Below are positions 25,501-34,406 of a DNA stretch of 64,000 nt, piece after piece. The notes beneath the pieces were generated by a model that did not search any database, was not told the DNA's origin, and saw nothing but the letters and a program-made list of their open reading frames with translations. This stretch comes from Moritella viscosa (GTDB taxonomy: Bacteria; Pseudomonadota; Gammaproteobacteria; Enterobacterales; Moritellaceae): assembly GCA_000953735.1 (NCBI GenBank), contig LN554852.1, positions 2,367,846 to 2,431,845 of the forward strand, given 5' to 3'. Made by a program: the position numbers and the translations under genes. Within the stretch, counting starts at the first letter, position 1, and each line of letters begins with the position of its first letter.

Positions 25501-28453
25501 GAGCGTTGTTGGAGTGACAGTGAAAAGTAAATCCAGTACAGAAATTTATCAGCAAGCGTCTACGCATCAGGCATTCTTACAAAACCGCTTAGCTGCACAG
25601 AAAAACCTTTCACAACTTATCGAACTGCAAGCGAAAATATCGGTTGGTTCATCAGTGCAAGGTCGACCTGAAGCTTCAGCCTCAGAAGTGGCTACGCCAT
25701 TAACGGTAGTATCGACTGTTGTTTCAGAGAAGCCAGTAGTCGTTGTTAATCTGACAAGTGTAGAAGCACTGGTACAGGCTGAAGCGACACAAGCTGGTTT
25801 CCAGATCAAAGGACCTGTTGGTTACAACTATCCGCCATTGCAGCTGATTGAGCGTTATAACAAACCAGAAAATGTTATTTATGATCAAGCTGATCTGGTT
25901 GAGTTCGCTGAAGGTGACATTGGTAAAGTATTTGGTGCAGAGTACAACATCATTGATGGTTATTCACGTCGTGTACGCTTGCCAACCTCGGATTATTTGT
26001 TAGTAACACGCGTTACCGAGCTTGATGCTAAGATTAATGAATATAAAAAATCATACATGTGTACGGAATATGATATCCCGGTCGATGCACCGTTCCTTAT
26101 TGATGGTCAGATCCCTTGGTCAGTAGCGGTGGAGTCAGGTCAGTGTGACTTGATGCTGATTTCCTACATAGGTATCGACTTCCAAGCTAAAGGAGAGCGT
26201 GTTTACCGATTACTTGATTGTGAATTAACTTTCCTTGAAGAGATGGCTTTCGGCGGCGATACATTGCGTTACGAGATCCACATTGATTCTTATGCACGTA
26301 ATGGTGAACAGCTATTATTCTTCTTCCACTATGATTGTTATGTGGGTGATAAGAAAGTACTTATCATGCGTAATGGTTGTGCTGGTTTCTTTACTGATGA
26401 GGAACTTTCTGATGGTAAAGGTGTGATTCAAAACGATAAAGATAAAGCTGAATTTTCAAATGCAGTTAAATCATCATTTACACCGTTATTGCAGCATGGC
26501 CGTAGTCAATATGACTACAGTGATATGATGAAGTTGGTTAACGGTGATGTGGCTGGTTGTTTTGGTCCGCAATATGATCTTGATGGACGTAATCCATCGT
26601 TAAAATTCTCATCAGAGAAGTTCTTGATGATTGAGCGCATTACCAAGATAGATCCAACCGGTGGGCATTGGGGATTAGGCTTGTTGGAAGGTCAAAAAGA
26701 CTTAGATCCTGAGCATTGGTATTTCCCTTGTCACTTTAAAGGTGATCAAGTGATGGCGGGTTCTTTGATGTCGGAAGGCTGTGGCCAGATGGCGATGTTC
26801 TTTATGCTCTCACTAGGCATGCATACCAAGGTTAATAATGCACGTTTCCAACCTCTGCCTGGTGAATCGCAAACGGTACGTTGTCGTGGTCAGGTATTAC
26901 CGCAGCACAATACGCTGACTTATCGTATGGAAGTGACCGCGATGGGGATGGCACCGTACCCGTATATGAAAGCCAATATTGATATCCTTCTTGATGGCAA
27001 AATTGTTGTTGATTTCAAAAATCTTTGCGTGATGATTACTGAACAAGACGAAAGCTCAGATTATCCAGTAACGCTGCCGAGTAATGTGAAGCTGAAAACG
27101 CTCACGTCCCCAGCGGTTCCAAATGTTTCAGCACCTGTGGTTGTAACAGCCAACAGTCCGGATCTGGACGAACGTGGTGTTGAACCATTTATGTTCCCCG
27201 AGCGCCCATTAATGCGCGTAGAATCAGATTTGTCAGCACCGAAAACGAAAGGTGTAACGCCGATCAAACATTTCGAAGCACCAGCGGTTGCAAGACACCA
27301 TAGAGCGCCTAATCAAGCTCCGTTCACGCCTTGGCATATGTTTGAGTTCGCAACCGGAAACATTTCTAATTGTTTTGGTCCTGACTTTGATGTCTATGAA
27401 GGTCGTATTCCACCGCGTACGCCTTGTGGTGATCTACAAGTCGTCACTCAGGTTGTTGAAGTGCAGGGTGATCGCCTTGACCTGAAGAATCCGTCAAGTT
27501 GTGTGGCTGAATACTATGTACCGGAAGATGCTTGGTACTTCACGAAAAACAGCCATGAAAATTGGATGCCATATTCATTGATTATGGAAATTGCACTACA
27601 ACCAAATGGCTTCATTTCAGGCTACATGGGCACGACGTTAAAATACCCAGAAAAAGACCTGTTCTTCCGTAACCTTGATGGCAGTGGAGCACTACTGAAA
27701 CAGATCGATTTACGCGGTAAAACTATCGTTAACAAATCGGTATTGGTTAGTACTGCAATAGCTGGTGGCGCGATTATTCAAAGCTTCACATTTGATATGT
27801 CAGTTGATGGCGAGTTGTTTTATACCGGTAAAGCGGTATTTGGTTACTTTAGTGGCGAGTCTCTGACTAACCAGCTGGGTATTGATAACGGTAAAACCAC
27901 CAATGCTTGGTTTGTTGATAACAATACACCGACAGACAATATTGATGTGTTTGATTTAACTAATCAGTCATTAGCTCTGTATAAAGCACCTGTTGACAAG
28001 CCTCATTATAAATTGGCTGGCGGTCAGATGAACTTTATCGATACCGTGTCAGTCGTTGAAGGTGGTGGTAAGGCTGGTGTTGCTTATGTTTATGGTGAAC
28101 GTACGATTGATGCTGATGATTGGTTCTTCCGTTATCACTTCCACCAAGATCCGGTTATGCCTGGTTCATTAGGTGTCGAAGCCATTATTGAGTTAATACA
28201 AACTTATGCACTGAAAAATGATTTAGGCGCACAGTTCAGTAATCCACGTTTCATTGCGCCAATGACGAAAGTTGATTGGAAATACCGTGGTCAAATTACG
28301 CCGCTGAATAAGAAAATGTCTCTGGATGTACATATTACCGAGATCATTACTGAAGCAGGTGAAATACGTATCGTCGGTGATGCTAATCTATCTAAGGATG
28401 GTCTGCGCATTTATGAAGTGAAGAATATTGTATTAAGTATTGTTGAGGCGTAG
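22517..28453 (+). CDS. pfaC: PUFA synthase subunit PfaC (KS-CLF-DH-DH)
   Basis: This 1978-aa subunit contains an active ketosynthase (about residues 1-450, Cys196 in DAACASSC). A ketosynthase-like chain-length factor (about 465-880) has Glu666 where the cysteine should be. Two FabA-type dehydratase/isomerase domains follow. Their catalytic histidines are His1406 (CHFKGDQVMAGS) and His1874 (YHFHQDPVMPGS). These domains place the cis double bonds. I start at 22517 (MENIAVVGIANLF) with AAAGAGAG upstream; the frame also opens at 22496, which adds MDLKRVI. It lies 111 bases after pfaB. Confidence 0.96.
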   Translation: MENIAVVGIANLFPGSQAPDQFWQQLLEQQDCRSKATAVQMGVDPAKYTANKGDTDKFYCVHGGYISDFNFDAAGYQLDSSYLTELDDLNKWGLYVTKQALADAGYWGCDVLDNCGVILGNLSFPTKSSNQLFMPLYHQVVDNALKSVLHPDFQLTHYTAPKKTHADNALVAGYPAALIAQAAGLGGSHFALDAACASSCYSVKLACDYLHTGKADMMLAGAVSAADPMFVNMGFSIFQAYPGNNVHAPFDKNSQGLFAGEGAGMMVLKRHSDAVRDGDNIYAIIKGGALSNDGKGEFVLSPNTKGQVLVYERAYADAGVDPAAVDYIECHATGTPKGDNVELRSMETFFSRVNNKPLLGSVKSNLGHLLTAAGMPGMTKAMLALGKGLIPATINLKEPLQSKNGYFTGEQMPTSTVSWPTSHGSKTTGLRTAGVSVFGFGGSNAHLVLQQPTQALESNFGVAKPREPLAIIGMDSHFGSASNLAKFKTLLDNNQNTFRELPEQRWKGMESNANVMQSLQLTKAPKGGYVEQLDIDFLRFKVPPNEKDCLIPQQLMMMQVADNAAKDAGLVESSNVAVLVAMGMELELHQYRGRVNLTTQIEDSLLQQGINLTVEQCEELTNIAKDGLASAAQLNQYTSFIGNIMASRISALWDFSGPAITVSAEENSVYRCVELAENLFQTSDVDAVIIAAVDLAGSIENITLRQHFGPVSECGPVNKKGTSNNIFDEQKWLVGEGAAAIVVKLVSQVASQQVYASIDAVSFASGCDAQAIASAADKALTLAGISAADVVCVEAHASGFSAENSAEKTALSQLYPNVNISSVKSNIGHTFNASGIASIIKTALILDQQNTLSSDQKNKHIAINGLGRDNSCAHLILSGSEQVHQAAPAPVGKRRPQLVKTIKLGGQLIADAIVNSASSSLDVIKAQFIGKTLGEVKQPVVMDNLIPQHIQLHSKSEHKAVNTKASNINVAPIKVPTATSTISQYQHTAQPVTAQSVVGVTVKSKSSTEIYQQASTHQAFLQNRLAAQKNLSQLIELQAKISVGSSVQGRPEASASEVATPLTVVSTVVSEKPVVVVNLTSVEALVQAEATQAGFQIKGPVGYNYPPLQLIERYNKPENVIYDQADLVEFAEGDIGKVFGAEYNIIDGYSRRVRLPTSDYLLVTRVTELDAKINEYKKSYMCTEYDIPVDAPFLIDGQIPWSVAVESGQCDLMLISYIGIDFQAKGERVYRLLDCELTFLEEMAFGGDTLRYEIHIDSYARNGEQLLFFFHYDCYVGDKKVLIMRNGCAGFFTDEELSDGKGVIQNDKDKAEFSNAVKSSFTPLLQHGRSQYDYSDMMKLVNGDVAGCFGPQYDLDGRNPSLKFSSEKFLMIERITKIDPTGGHWGLGLLEGQKDLDPEHWYFPCHFKGDQVMAGSLMSEGCGQMAMFFMLSLGMHTKVNNARFQPLPGESQTVRCRGQVLPQHNTLTYRMEVTAMGMAPYPYMKANIDILLDGKIVVDFKNLCVMITEQDESSDYPVTLPSNVKLKTLTSPAVPNVSAPVVVTANSPDLDERGVEPFMFPERPLMRVESDLSAPKTKGVTPIKHFEAPAVARHHRAPNQAPFTPWHMFEFATGNISNCFGPDFDVYEGRIPPRTPCGDLQVVTQVVEVQGDRLDLKNPSSCVAEYYVPEDAWYFTKNSHENWMPYSLIMEIALQPNGFISGYMGTTLKYPEKDLFFRNLDGSGALLKQIDLRGKTIVNKSVLVSTAIAGGAIIQSFTFDMSVDGELFYTGKAVFGYFSGESLTNQLGIDNGKTTNAWFVDNNTPTDNIDVFDLTNQSLALYKAPVDKPHYKLAGGQMNFIDTVSVVEGGGKAGVAYVYGERTIDADDWFFRYHFHQDPVMPGSLGVEAIIELIQTYALKNDLGAQFSNPRFIAPMTKVDWKYRGQITPLNKKMSLDVHITEIITEAGEIRIVGDANLSKDGLRIYEVKNIVLSIVEA

Positions 28454-28638
28454 CGTCTGCTCAATGTCGCATTGGTTAAAGACGCTTAGTTGGCTTACTT
28501 TAATCAATACGACCGAGGTGCTCCCATTAGAAACACTGTGAACTCATTAGATAATAAACGGAATAGTTCGGCTGTTGAACTCACTATTATTTAAAATATA
28601 AATAAAGTGTTAAGCAGCTGCAAAAATAGGAATGAAGT

Positions 28639-30273
28639 ATGTCGAGTTTAGGTTTTAATAATAGCAACACGATCAATTGGGCTTGGAAAGTCGATCCAGC
28701 GTCAGTGCATACGCAAGATGTAGAAATTAAGGCCGCCTTGATGGATCTGGCTAAGCCGCTTTATGTGGCGAATAGTGTTGCAAGTAGTGTCGCTAATAAT
28801 TCGGGTGTTATGGGTATTACTAACCATACTTCAGTATCTGGTGCAATCAGCAACAATGTTGATGTACTGGCATTTGCACAAAAACTTACCCCAGAAGACC
28901 TAGGCGATGCAGCTTATAAAAAGCAACACGGGGTTAAATATGCCTACCATGGTGGCGCAATGGCGAACGGTATTGCGTCGGTTGAACTTGTTGTCGCATT
29001 AGGGAAAGCGGGACTGCTATGCTCTTTCGGTGCCGCAGGTTTAGTTCCTGATGCAGTTGAAGATGCAATCCGTCGTATTCAAGCAGAATTGCCTAATGGC
29101 CCATACGCGGTTAACTTGATCCATGCACCAGCGGAAGAAGCACTTGAACGTGGCGCGGTTGAACGTTTTCTAAAGCTTGGGGTTAAAACCGTAGAAGCTT
29201 CAGCTTACTTAGCGTTAACTGAGCATATTGTTTGGTACCGTGCTGCTGGCTTATCTAAAAATAGTGATGGCACTATTAATATCGATAACAAGGTTATTGC
29301 TAAAGTATCGCGTACAGAAGTTGGCCGTCGCTTTATGGAACCTGCACCGCAAAAATTACTGGATAAGTTATTAGTACAAGGGAAGATTACACCACAACAA
29401 GCGGCATTAGCACTGTTAGTGCCAATGGCCGATGATATTACTGCGGAAGCTGATTCAGGTGGTCATACTGACAACAGACCATTTTTAACGCTATTGCCGT
29501 CTATTATTGGCCTGCGCGATGAAGTTCAAGCTAAGTATAACTTTTCTCCTGCATTACGCGTAGGTGCTGGTGGTGGTATCGGTACGCCGGAGGCTGCACT
29601 CGCTGCATTTAACATGGGCGCAGCTTACATAGTGTTGGGCTCTGTTAATCAGGCTTGTGTCGAAGCTGGTGCATCTGAATATACCCGTAAACTATTATCT
29701 ACCGTTGAAATGGCCGATGTGACAATGGCACCTGCGGCTGATATGTTTGAAATGGGCGTTAAACTACAAGTATTAAAACGTGGTTCTATGTTCGCTATGC
29801 GTGCGAAGAAACTGTATGACTTGTATGTCGCTTATGACTCGATTGAAGATATTCCTGCAGCGGAACGTGAGAAGATTGAAAAACAGATTTTCCGTTCAAA
29901 CCTTGACGAGATTTGGGCTGGTACTATTGCTTTCTTTACTGAACGAGATCCTGAAATGTTAGCGCGTGCGATGAGCAGCCCTAAGCGTAAAATGGCACTC
30001 ATCTTCCGTTGGTATTTAGGTCTGTCTTCACGCTGGTCAAATACAGGTGAGGAGGGCCGTGAAATGGATTACCAGATCTGGGCTGGTCCAAGTCTAGGTG
30101 CATTTAACAGTTGGGTGAAAGGATCTTATCTTGAAGATTATACCCGTCGAGGTGCTGTTGACGTAGCTTTACACATGCTAAAAGGCGCCGCGTATTTACA
30201 ACGTGTAAACCAGTTGAAGTTGCAGGGTGTGAGCTTAAGTACTGAATTGGGGAGCTACCGAACTAGCGACTAA
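28639..30273 (+). CDS. pfaD: PUFA synthase subunit PfaD (enoyl reductase, FMN-dependent)
   Basis: This 544-aa protein belongs to the 2-nitropropane dioxygenase/FabK-like flavoprotein family and should reduce the enoyl intermediates of PUFA synthesis. The glycine-rich GAGGGIGTPEAALAAF segment and ADSGGHTDNRP are typical flavin/phosphate-binding parts. The N-terminal region contains a Val/Ala/Ser-rich stretch (YVANSVASSVANNSG) that looks slightly expanded compared with the Moritella marina protein as I recall it. It lies 185 bases after pfaC. No phosphopantetheinyl transferase gene (pfaE) follows. Confidence 0.95.
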   Translation: MSSLGFNNSNTINWAWKVDPASVHTQDVEIKAALMDLAKPLYVANSVASSVANNSGVMGITNHTSVSGAISNNVDVLAFAQKLTPEDLGDAAYKKQHGVKYAYHGGAMANGIASVELVVALGKAGLLCSFGAAGLVPDAVEDAIRRIQAELPNGPYAVNLIHAPAEEALERGAVERFLKLGVKTVEASAYLALTEHIVWYRAAGLSKNSDGTINIDNKVIAKVSRTEVGRRFMEPAPQKLLDKLLVQGKITPQQAALALLVPMADDITAEADSGGHTDNRPFLTLLPSIIGLRDEVQAKYNFSPALRVGAGGGIGTPEAALAAFNMGAAYIVLGSVNQACVEAGASEYTRKLLSTVEMADVTMAPAADMFEMGVKLQVLKRGSMFAMRAKKLYDLYVAYDSIEDIPAAEREKIEKQIFRSNLDEIWAGTIAFFTERDPEMLARAMSSPKRKMALIFRWYLGLSSRWSNTGEEGREMDYQIWAGPSLGAFNSWVKGSYLEDYTRRGAVDVALHMLKGAAYLQRVNQLKLQGVSLSTELGSYRTSD

Positions 30274-30570
30274 TATTAGTTACTGAAATTAAAATATAAA
30301 AAGCTTCTTGGGAGACTCATGATCCCCTGTTATAGCTGCTTAAGCGCAGGTGACGGGGAACAATAAGCTAAGATGATAATTAAAGTTGTAAATTTACCAG
30401 CCGCTAAGGTCGAACTTTTTATTAGATGTTTCTGACGCTACGTATGGTTAGCCTCAGAATTATACATTATTCATTCTAAGTAAATAATGTATTTGATTTT
30501 ATGCGTATTATGATTATCTCATGTATATGTTACAAATAGTTTTTTAACTAATAACTTTACAGAGAATGTT
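30274..30570. other. Region between pfaD and the SnoaL-like gene
   Basis: A perfect 10-bp inverted repeat (ATACATTATT at 30462-30471, AATAATGTAT at 30483-30492) is followed by TTGATTTTA. It may end the pfa transcript or act as an operator for the next gene. A second imperfect hairpin (CCCCTG / CAGG..GGGG) lies at 30323-30361. Confidence 0.4.
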
Positions 30571-31092
30571 ATGAACAAAATATTAAAAAGCATTGTTATT
30601 TCATTACCCTTACTATTTATTTCAAATGTATATTCAGCAGAGCTGAAGCCGAAAGTTATAGTTTCGGAACAATTATCGGGTACTAGTTCACAGTTAGAAA
30701 TAAAAGCAGCAATGACGTATGCTAAATTTTGGAATACAGGTAAGGAATCCTATGCCCGTGAAGCGTTAGCAAAAGACTTTATTGATATGACACCACCCGA
30801 AGGGCGAATTCCTGGTGTTGAAGGTGTACTAAAAGCATCGAAAGACTTTCGCAGTGTTGTCCCTAATCTTTCGGTTGATGTCGAGCACCTTTTAGTTACC
30901 GGTGACTATGTGACAGTTCGTTACCGTTTCAAAGGTAACTTTACTGGAACAATGGGGAATATAAAAGGAAGTGGACAACAAATCAATTTTAATGCTGTTG
31001 ACGTATATCAAATAAAGAATGGCCAAATTTATAAAAACTGGCATTTAGAAGACTATGCAACGTTTAATCAACAGGTTGAAAGTGCTATTTAG
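30571..31092 (+). CDS. Secreted SnoaL/NTF2-like protein
   Basis: This 173-aa protein begins with a signal peptide (MNKILKSIVISLPLLFIS, cleavage after NVYSA). The remainder looks like a SnoaL-type NTF2 fold: AKFWNTGKESYAREALAKDF, TPPEGRIPGVEG, VTVRYRFKGNFTG and a C-terminal IYKNWHLEDY. Members of the fold bind small molecules or catalyse cyclisation or aldol chemistry. The substrate here is unknown and the periplasm is the likely site. It is probably transcribed alone. Confidence 0.75.
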   Translation: MNKILKSIVISLPLLFISNVYSAELKPKVIVSEQLSGTSSQLEIKAAMTYAKFWNTGKESYAREALAKDFIDMTPPEGRIPGVEGVLKASKDFRSVVPNLSVDVEHLLVTGDYVTVRYRFKGNFTGTMGNIKGSGQQINFNAVDVYQIKNGQIYKNWHLEDYATFNQQVESAI

Positions 31093-31356
31093 ACAGAGGT
31101 ATCTAGTTATATTTCAGGTGGTTAGTTAGGGTTTTGGAGTCTGTCGCCAGTTGATTCGTTGCCAGCATCTGCAATTGATATAATTACGTTTGCGTTACTG
31201 TACCGTGCTACTGATTTGTTTTTCGCAGATTCTACTCCCTGTTTAACTAAAACTGTGATTTGATCAACTATTTGGGGCGTAGTTTTGCAGGATGATGTCT
31301 GACCAATGGTTCCGTTTTATTATTATATTAATTAATGGAATAACTTAGGTTTGAAG

Positions 31357-33432
31357 ATGAAATTAAATAAAATAAGTCTTGTACTCATGCTTGTAAGCCC
31401 AAGCTTGTTTGCTTCACCCAATCTAACCATCTCAACCAGCACTACTAGTCGAGACTTCTTGCTCACTAGTGAGTCTCCGCTGGTGGTTCCACTTACCAAA
31501 GCAAGCTATACCTTAAATGTTACTGGAATTGAAGGAAGCTGCATTAAGCCAAAAGAACAAAAGGTAAGGTTTAGTCAACCACTGGCTTTAAATTGCGATT
31601 CACCGACTGAATTGCCTATTAAAATCAGGTTTAATGGTGATTATGCATTCATATTTGATGCTGAAAATAAAACACTGTTAATAAAACGTCAGCCCAAAAA
31701 ATCCACTGACAAAGCATTCAAACGTCCTTTACCACAAGTGCAATGTGACGTCTATAAAGGTGGAGAGGTTACTATTAACCTTGCCGATACCTATAAAGAT
31801 GGCACTCAATTAAAAGATAAACTAAGCGGGCAAGTTGTCACTGTTATTCAACAGCAAGTAACCATTACGCCTGCAATTAATAGTGGGGGATTAATATTAT
31901 TAGAGCCACTAAAAGGTCAACTCAAAGAAGCTAAATTTAACTGGCGCAACGCAAATATTTATTTTGTTATGATTGATCGTTTTAATAATCAAGATACAAG
32001 CAATGATAATAGTTATGGTCGCAGTAAAGATGGAAAAGATGAGGTTGGAACCTTTCATGGTGGCGATTTAAAAGGGGTTATTGAGAAGCTTGATTATATT
32101 AAGAGCTTAGGAACAAGTGCTATTTGGCTTTCACCTATTGTAGAACAAGTACGGGGATTTGTCGGTGGTGGTAACGCTGGCTCGTTTCCATTTTATAGTT
32201 ATCACGGCTATTGGGCTCGTGATTTTACTAAAATAGATGCGAATTTTGGTAATGAAAATGATCTCAAGCGTTTGGTTGAAGAAGCGCATAAGCGGGGCAT
32301 TAAAGTGTTACTCGATGTCGTCATAAACCACCCCGGATATGCCACTTTAACAGATTTACAGTGTGATCAAATTCCTGTCGTAACTCCCTCTCAAAGCTGG
32401 CCTGCGCAATGGAGCGATTGGCAACCTATTGCGGGGCGAAATTGGCATAGTTTTAATGACAATATTGATTATGATAATGCTGCATGGAGTCAGTGGTGGG
32501 GAGGTGATTGGGTCCGTGCTAGTTTACCTAATTATCCAAAACCAGGCTCCAATGACCTTACGCTTTCACTTGCAGGGTTGCCTGACTTTGTCACAGAATC
32601 CACCAAGTCTGTTACTCCTCCACAATGGCTATTAAATAACCCCGGAACACGAGTCATTAGCCGTGATAACTATACTGTAGCGGATTACTTGATAGAGTGG
32701 CAAACCGACTGGGTGAAGCGTTTTGGTATTGATGGTTATCGTATAGATACTGTAAAACATGTGTCTGGTGATGTATGGATGCGCTTAAAACAAGCTGCAA
32801 CCAAAAGTTTAAATGATTGGCGCGAAGCGAATGATGAAACAGGACAACCATTTTGGATGATGGGAGAGGTATGGGGGCATAGCGCTTACCGTGGCCCTTA
32901 CTATGATGACGGTTTTGACGCTCTGCTCAATTTTGATATGCAGAAAAAAATGGATGAAGGGGCTCTCTGTTTTAGCAAGATGGCCGATACTTACCAACAT
33001 TACGCAGATACACTCAAAGAAAAACCCGACTTTAATCCTGTGAGTTATATGTCATCTCATGATACAGAGCTTTTCTTTGGACGATTTAAGTCATTTGAAA
33101 TGCAGCGTAATGCAGCCAGTGCCTTATTGCTAAGTCCTGGTGCTGTTCAAGTTTATTACGGTGATGAAGTGGCAAGAAATATAGGCGCTTATGCAGATGA
33201 TTTCCATCAAGGAACCCGTTCTGATATGAATTGGTCATTGGATGCTAACCGCCAGCAATTACTTAAACACTGGCAAACACTCGGACAATTTAGACTGGCT
33301 CATCCAGCTATTGGTGCCGGGACTCATAAGGAGATTAAGCAACAAAAGGGCTATGCATTTTCTCGTACGTTAGGTGATGATAAGGTTGTTGTTGTATTTG
33401 TAGGTAAACAGGGTACAGATACATTAAAATAA
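31357..33432 (+). CDS. malS: Periplasmic alpha-amylase, MalS-type (GH13)
   Basis: This 691-aa exported glycosidase should cleave alpha-1,4-linked maltodextrins in the periplasm. The signal peptide is MKLNKISLVLMLVSPSLFAS. The catalytic barrel starts around residue 200 with FVMIDRFNNQDTSNDNSYGR, very close to MalS of E. coli. DVVINH, the nucleophile Asp in GIDGYRIDTVKHV, the acid/base Glu in MMGEVWGH and the SSHD motif complete the GH13 set. The N-terminal ~190 residues are accessory. I chose the ATG at 31357 over the TTG at 31351. No other maltose genes are nearby. Confidence 0.9.
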   Translation: MKLNKISLVLMLVSPSLFASPNLTISTSTTSRDFLLTSESPLVVPLTKASYTLNVTGIEGSCIKPKEQKVRFSQPLALNCDSPTELPIKIRFNGDYAFIFDAENKTLLIKRQPKKSTDKAFKRPLPQVQCDVYKGGEVTINLADTYKDGTQLKDKLSGQVVTVIQQQVTITPAINSGGLILLEPLKGQLKEAKFNWRNANIYFVMIDRFNNQDTSNDNSYGRSKDGKDEVGTFHGGDLKGVIEKLDYIKSLGTSAIWLSPIVEQVRGFVGGGNAGSFPFYSYHGYWARDFTKIDANFGNENDLKRLVEEAHKRGIKVLLDVVINHPGYATLTDLQCDQIPVVTPSQSWPAQWSDWQPIAGRNWHSFNDNIDYDNAAWSQWWGGDWVRASLPNYPKPGSNDLTLSLAGLPDFVTESTKSVTPPQWLLNNPGTRVISRDNYTVADYLIEWQTDWVKRFGIDGYRIDTVKHVSGDVWMRLKQAATKSLNDWREANDETGQPFWMMGEVWGHSAYRGPYYDDGFDALLNFDMQKKMDEGALCFSKMADTYQHYADTLKEKPDFNPVSYMSSHDTELFFGRFKSFEMQRNAASALLLSPGAVQVYYGDEVARNIGAYADDFHQGTRSDMNWSLDANRQQLLKHWQTLGQFRLAHPAIGAGTHKEIKQQKGYAFSRTLGDDKVVVVFVGKQGTDTLK

Positions 33433-33730
33433 TCACACCTTTGTGGTTATGATTACCTCAATGCTGGGAGTTGGCTATGGCTGACTCTTGGTCAAGACTC
33501 TAGCGCTAACACATTACCCTGCTTAATATTACATTCAGCATTATTTTCCCTACAACGTTTTATTTGTAACTGCGTAATAAACTGTTACAAATTATTTAAT
33601 TAGAGTAAAAAATCAACAGTCTACTTGTTTTGTTATAACTATTGTCACTAAAGTGTGAATTAATTATTACAATTGTAAGTGTTGTTTGCTAATATCGGCG
33701 CCGAGTAATTTTGACTGTATATTGATTCGA
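33433..33730. promoter_or_regulatory. Upstream region of the copper operon with TTGTAA repeats
   Basis: TTGTAAC (33564-33570) and GTTACAA (33584-33590) form a 7-bp inverted repeat with a 13-base spacer. A perfect 12-base palindrome TTACAATTGTAA lies at 33667-33678, 53-64 bases before the next start codon. Both share TTGTAA half-sites and may bind one regulator. Confidence 0.4.
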
Positions 33731-34183
33731 ATGCATAGAATAAGAAATAAGCATGTATTTCAACAGGTAATGGCATTTTTTGTCATTATTGCTTTGCTAT
33801 TTCAAATTTATATCGCCGCTACAATCACTTTAAACCCAAGTGAAGTACTGCAAAAAAATTGGTTGAGTAAATTACAAGGTGAAAAGATCTTGCTGTGTAC
33901 ACCGCAAGGCTTTAAGTGGGTTAGTGTGAACGAACTCATTACTCAAAATAGTGACGGTTCTCATTCCGCAGAGGAAGACCATCAATCGCTGCAATTTAGC
34001 TGCCCACTTCTTAAAGCATTCCAACATTTTATTGTTTTTGCCGTTCTACTAGTATATTTACTGTCGGTATGGCTTAATCGCTCGACTCCTCGTGCCCCAC
34101 AATATAACTATACAAGTTACCAACAAAAAGTATATTTATCATTCGCGCCTAAACAATCACCGCCTTTTGCCTTTTATGCATGA
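33731..34183 (+). CDS. DUF2946-like small membrane protein of the copper operon
   Basis: This 150-aa protein has one hydrophobic segment near the N-terminus (FFVIIALLFQIYIAATIT) and a second near residue 100 (HFIVFAVLLVYLLSVWL). Between them are ILLCTPQGFKWVS and a His/Glu-rich stretch ending in FSCPLLKAF. A C...GxKWV motif followed by CPL is reminiscent of DUF2946 proteins found with copper genes. I start at the ATG at 33731; the frame also opens at a TTG at 33686. The role is unknown. Its place at the head of the MbnP/MbnH operon suggests copper handling. Confidence 0.6.
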   Translation: MHRIRNKHVFQQVMAFFVIIALLFQIYIAATITLNPSEVLQKNWLSKLQGEKILLCTPQGFKWVSVNELITQNSDGSHSAEEDHQSLQFSCPLLKAFQHFIVFAVLLVYLLSVWLNRSTPRAPQYNYTSYQQKVYLSFAPKQSPPFAFYA

Positions 34184-34406
34184 TATATGGCGACAAGGCT
34201 AAGTTAACGTTTAAATATAACTCAGTCTAGTTATCTCATTATTACGCATTTCCATCACTAAACATTTATTTTCACTTGCTCCAATCTCGTGATGATTTTA
34301 CGCACGTTTTTAACGATGTTTTGCGTCTATTACCATTGGTCTTGTGATTTTTTGGCTGCCTGTTAGCAGCCTATATTTTGGAAAAAGAGTTAAAAGGAAG
34401 TCAAAT

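Noticed and set aside
31351-31356. TTG start for malS two codons earlier
   Set aside because: The ATG at 31357 gives a normal signal peptide, and the TTG has no better ribosome-binding site.
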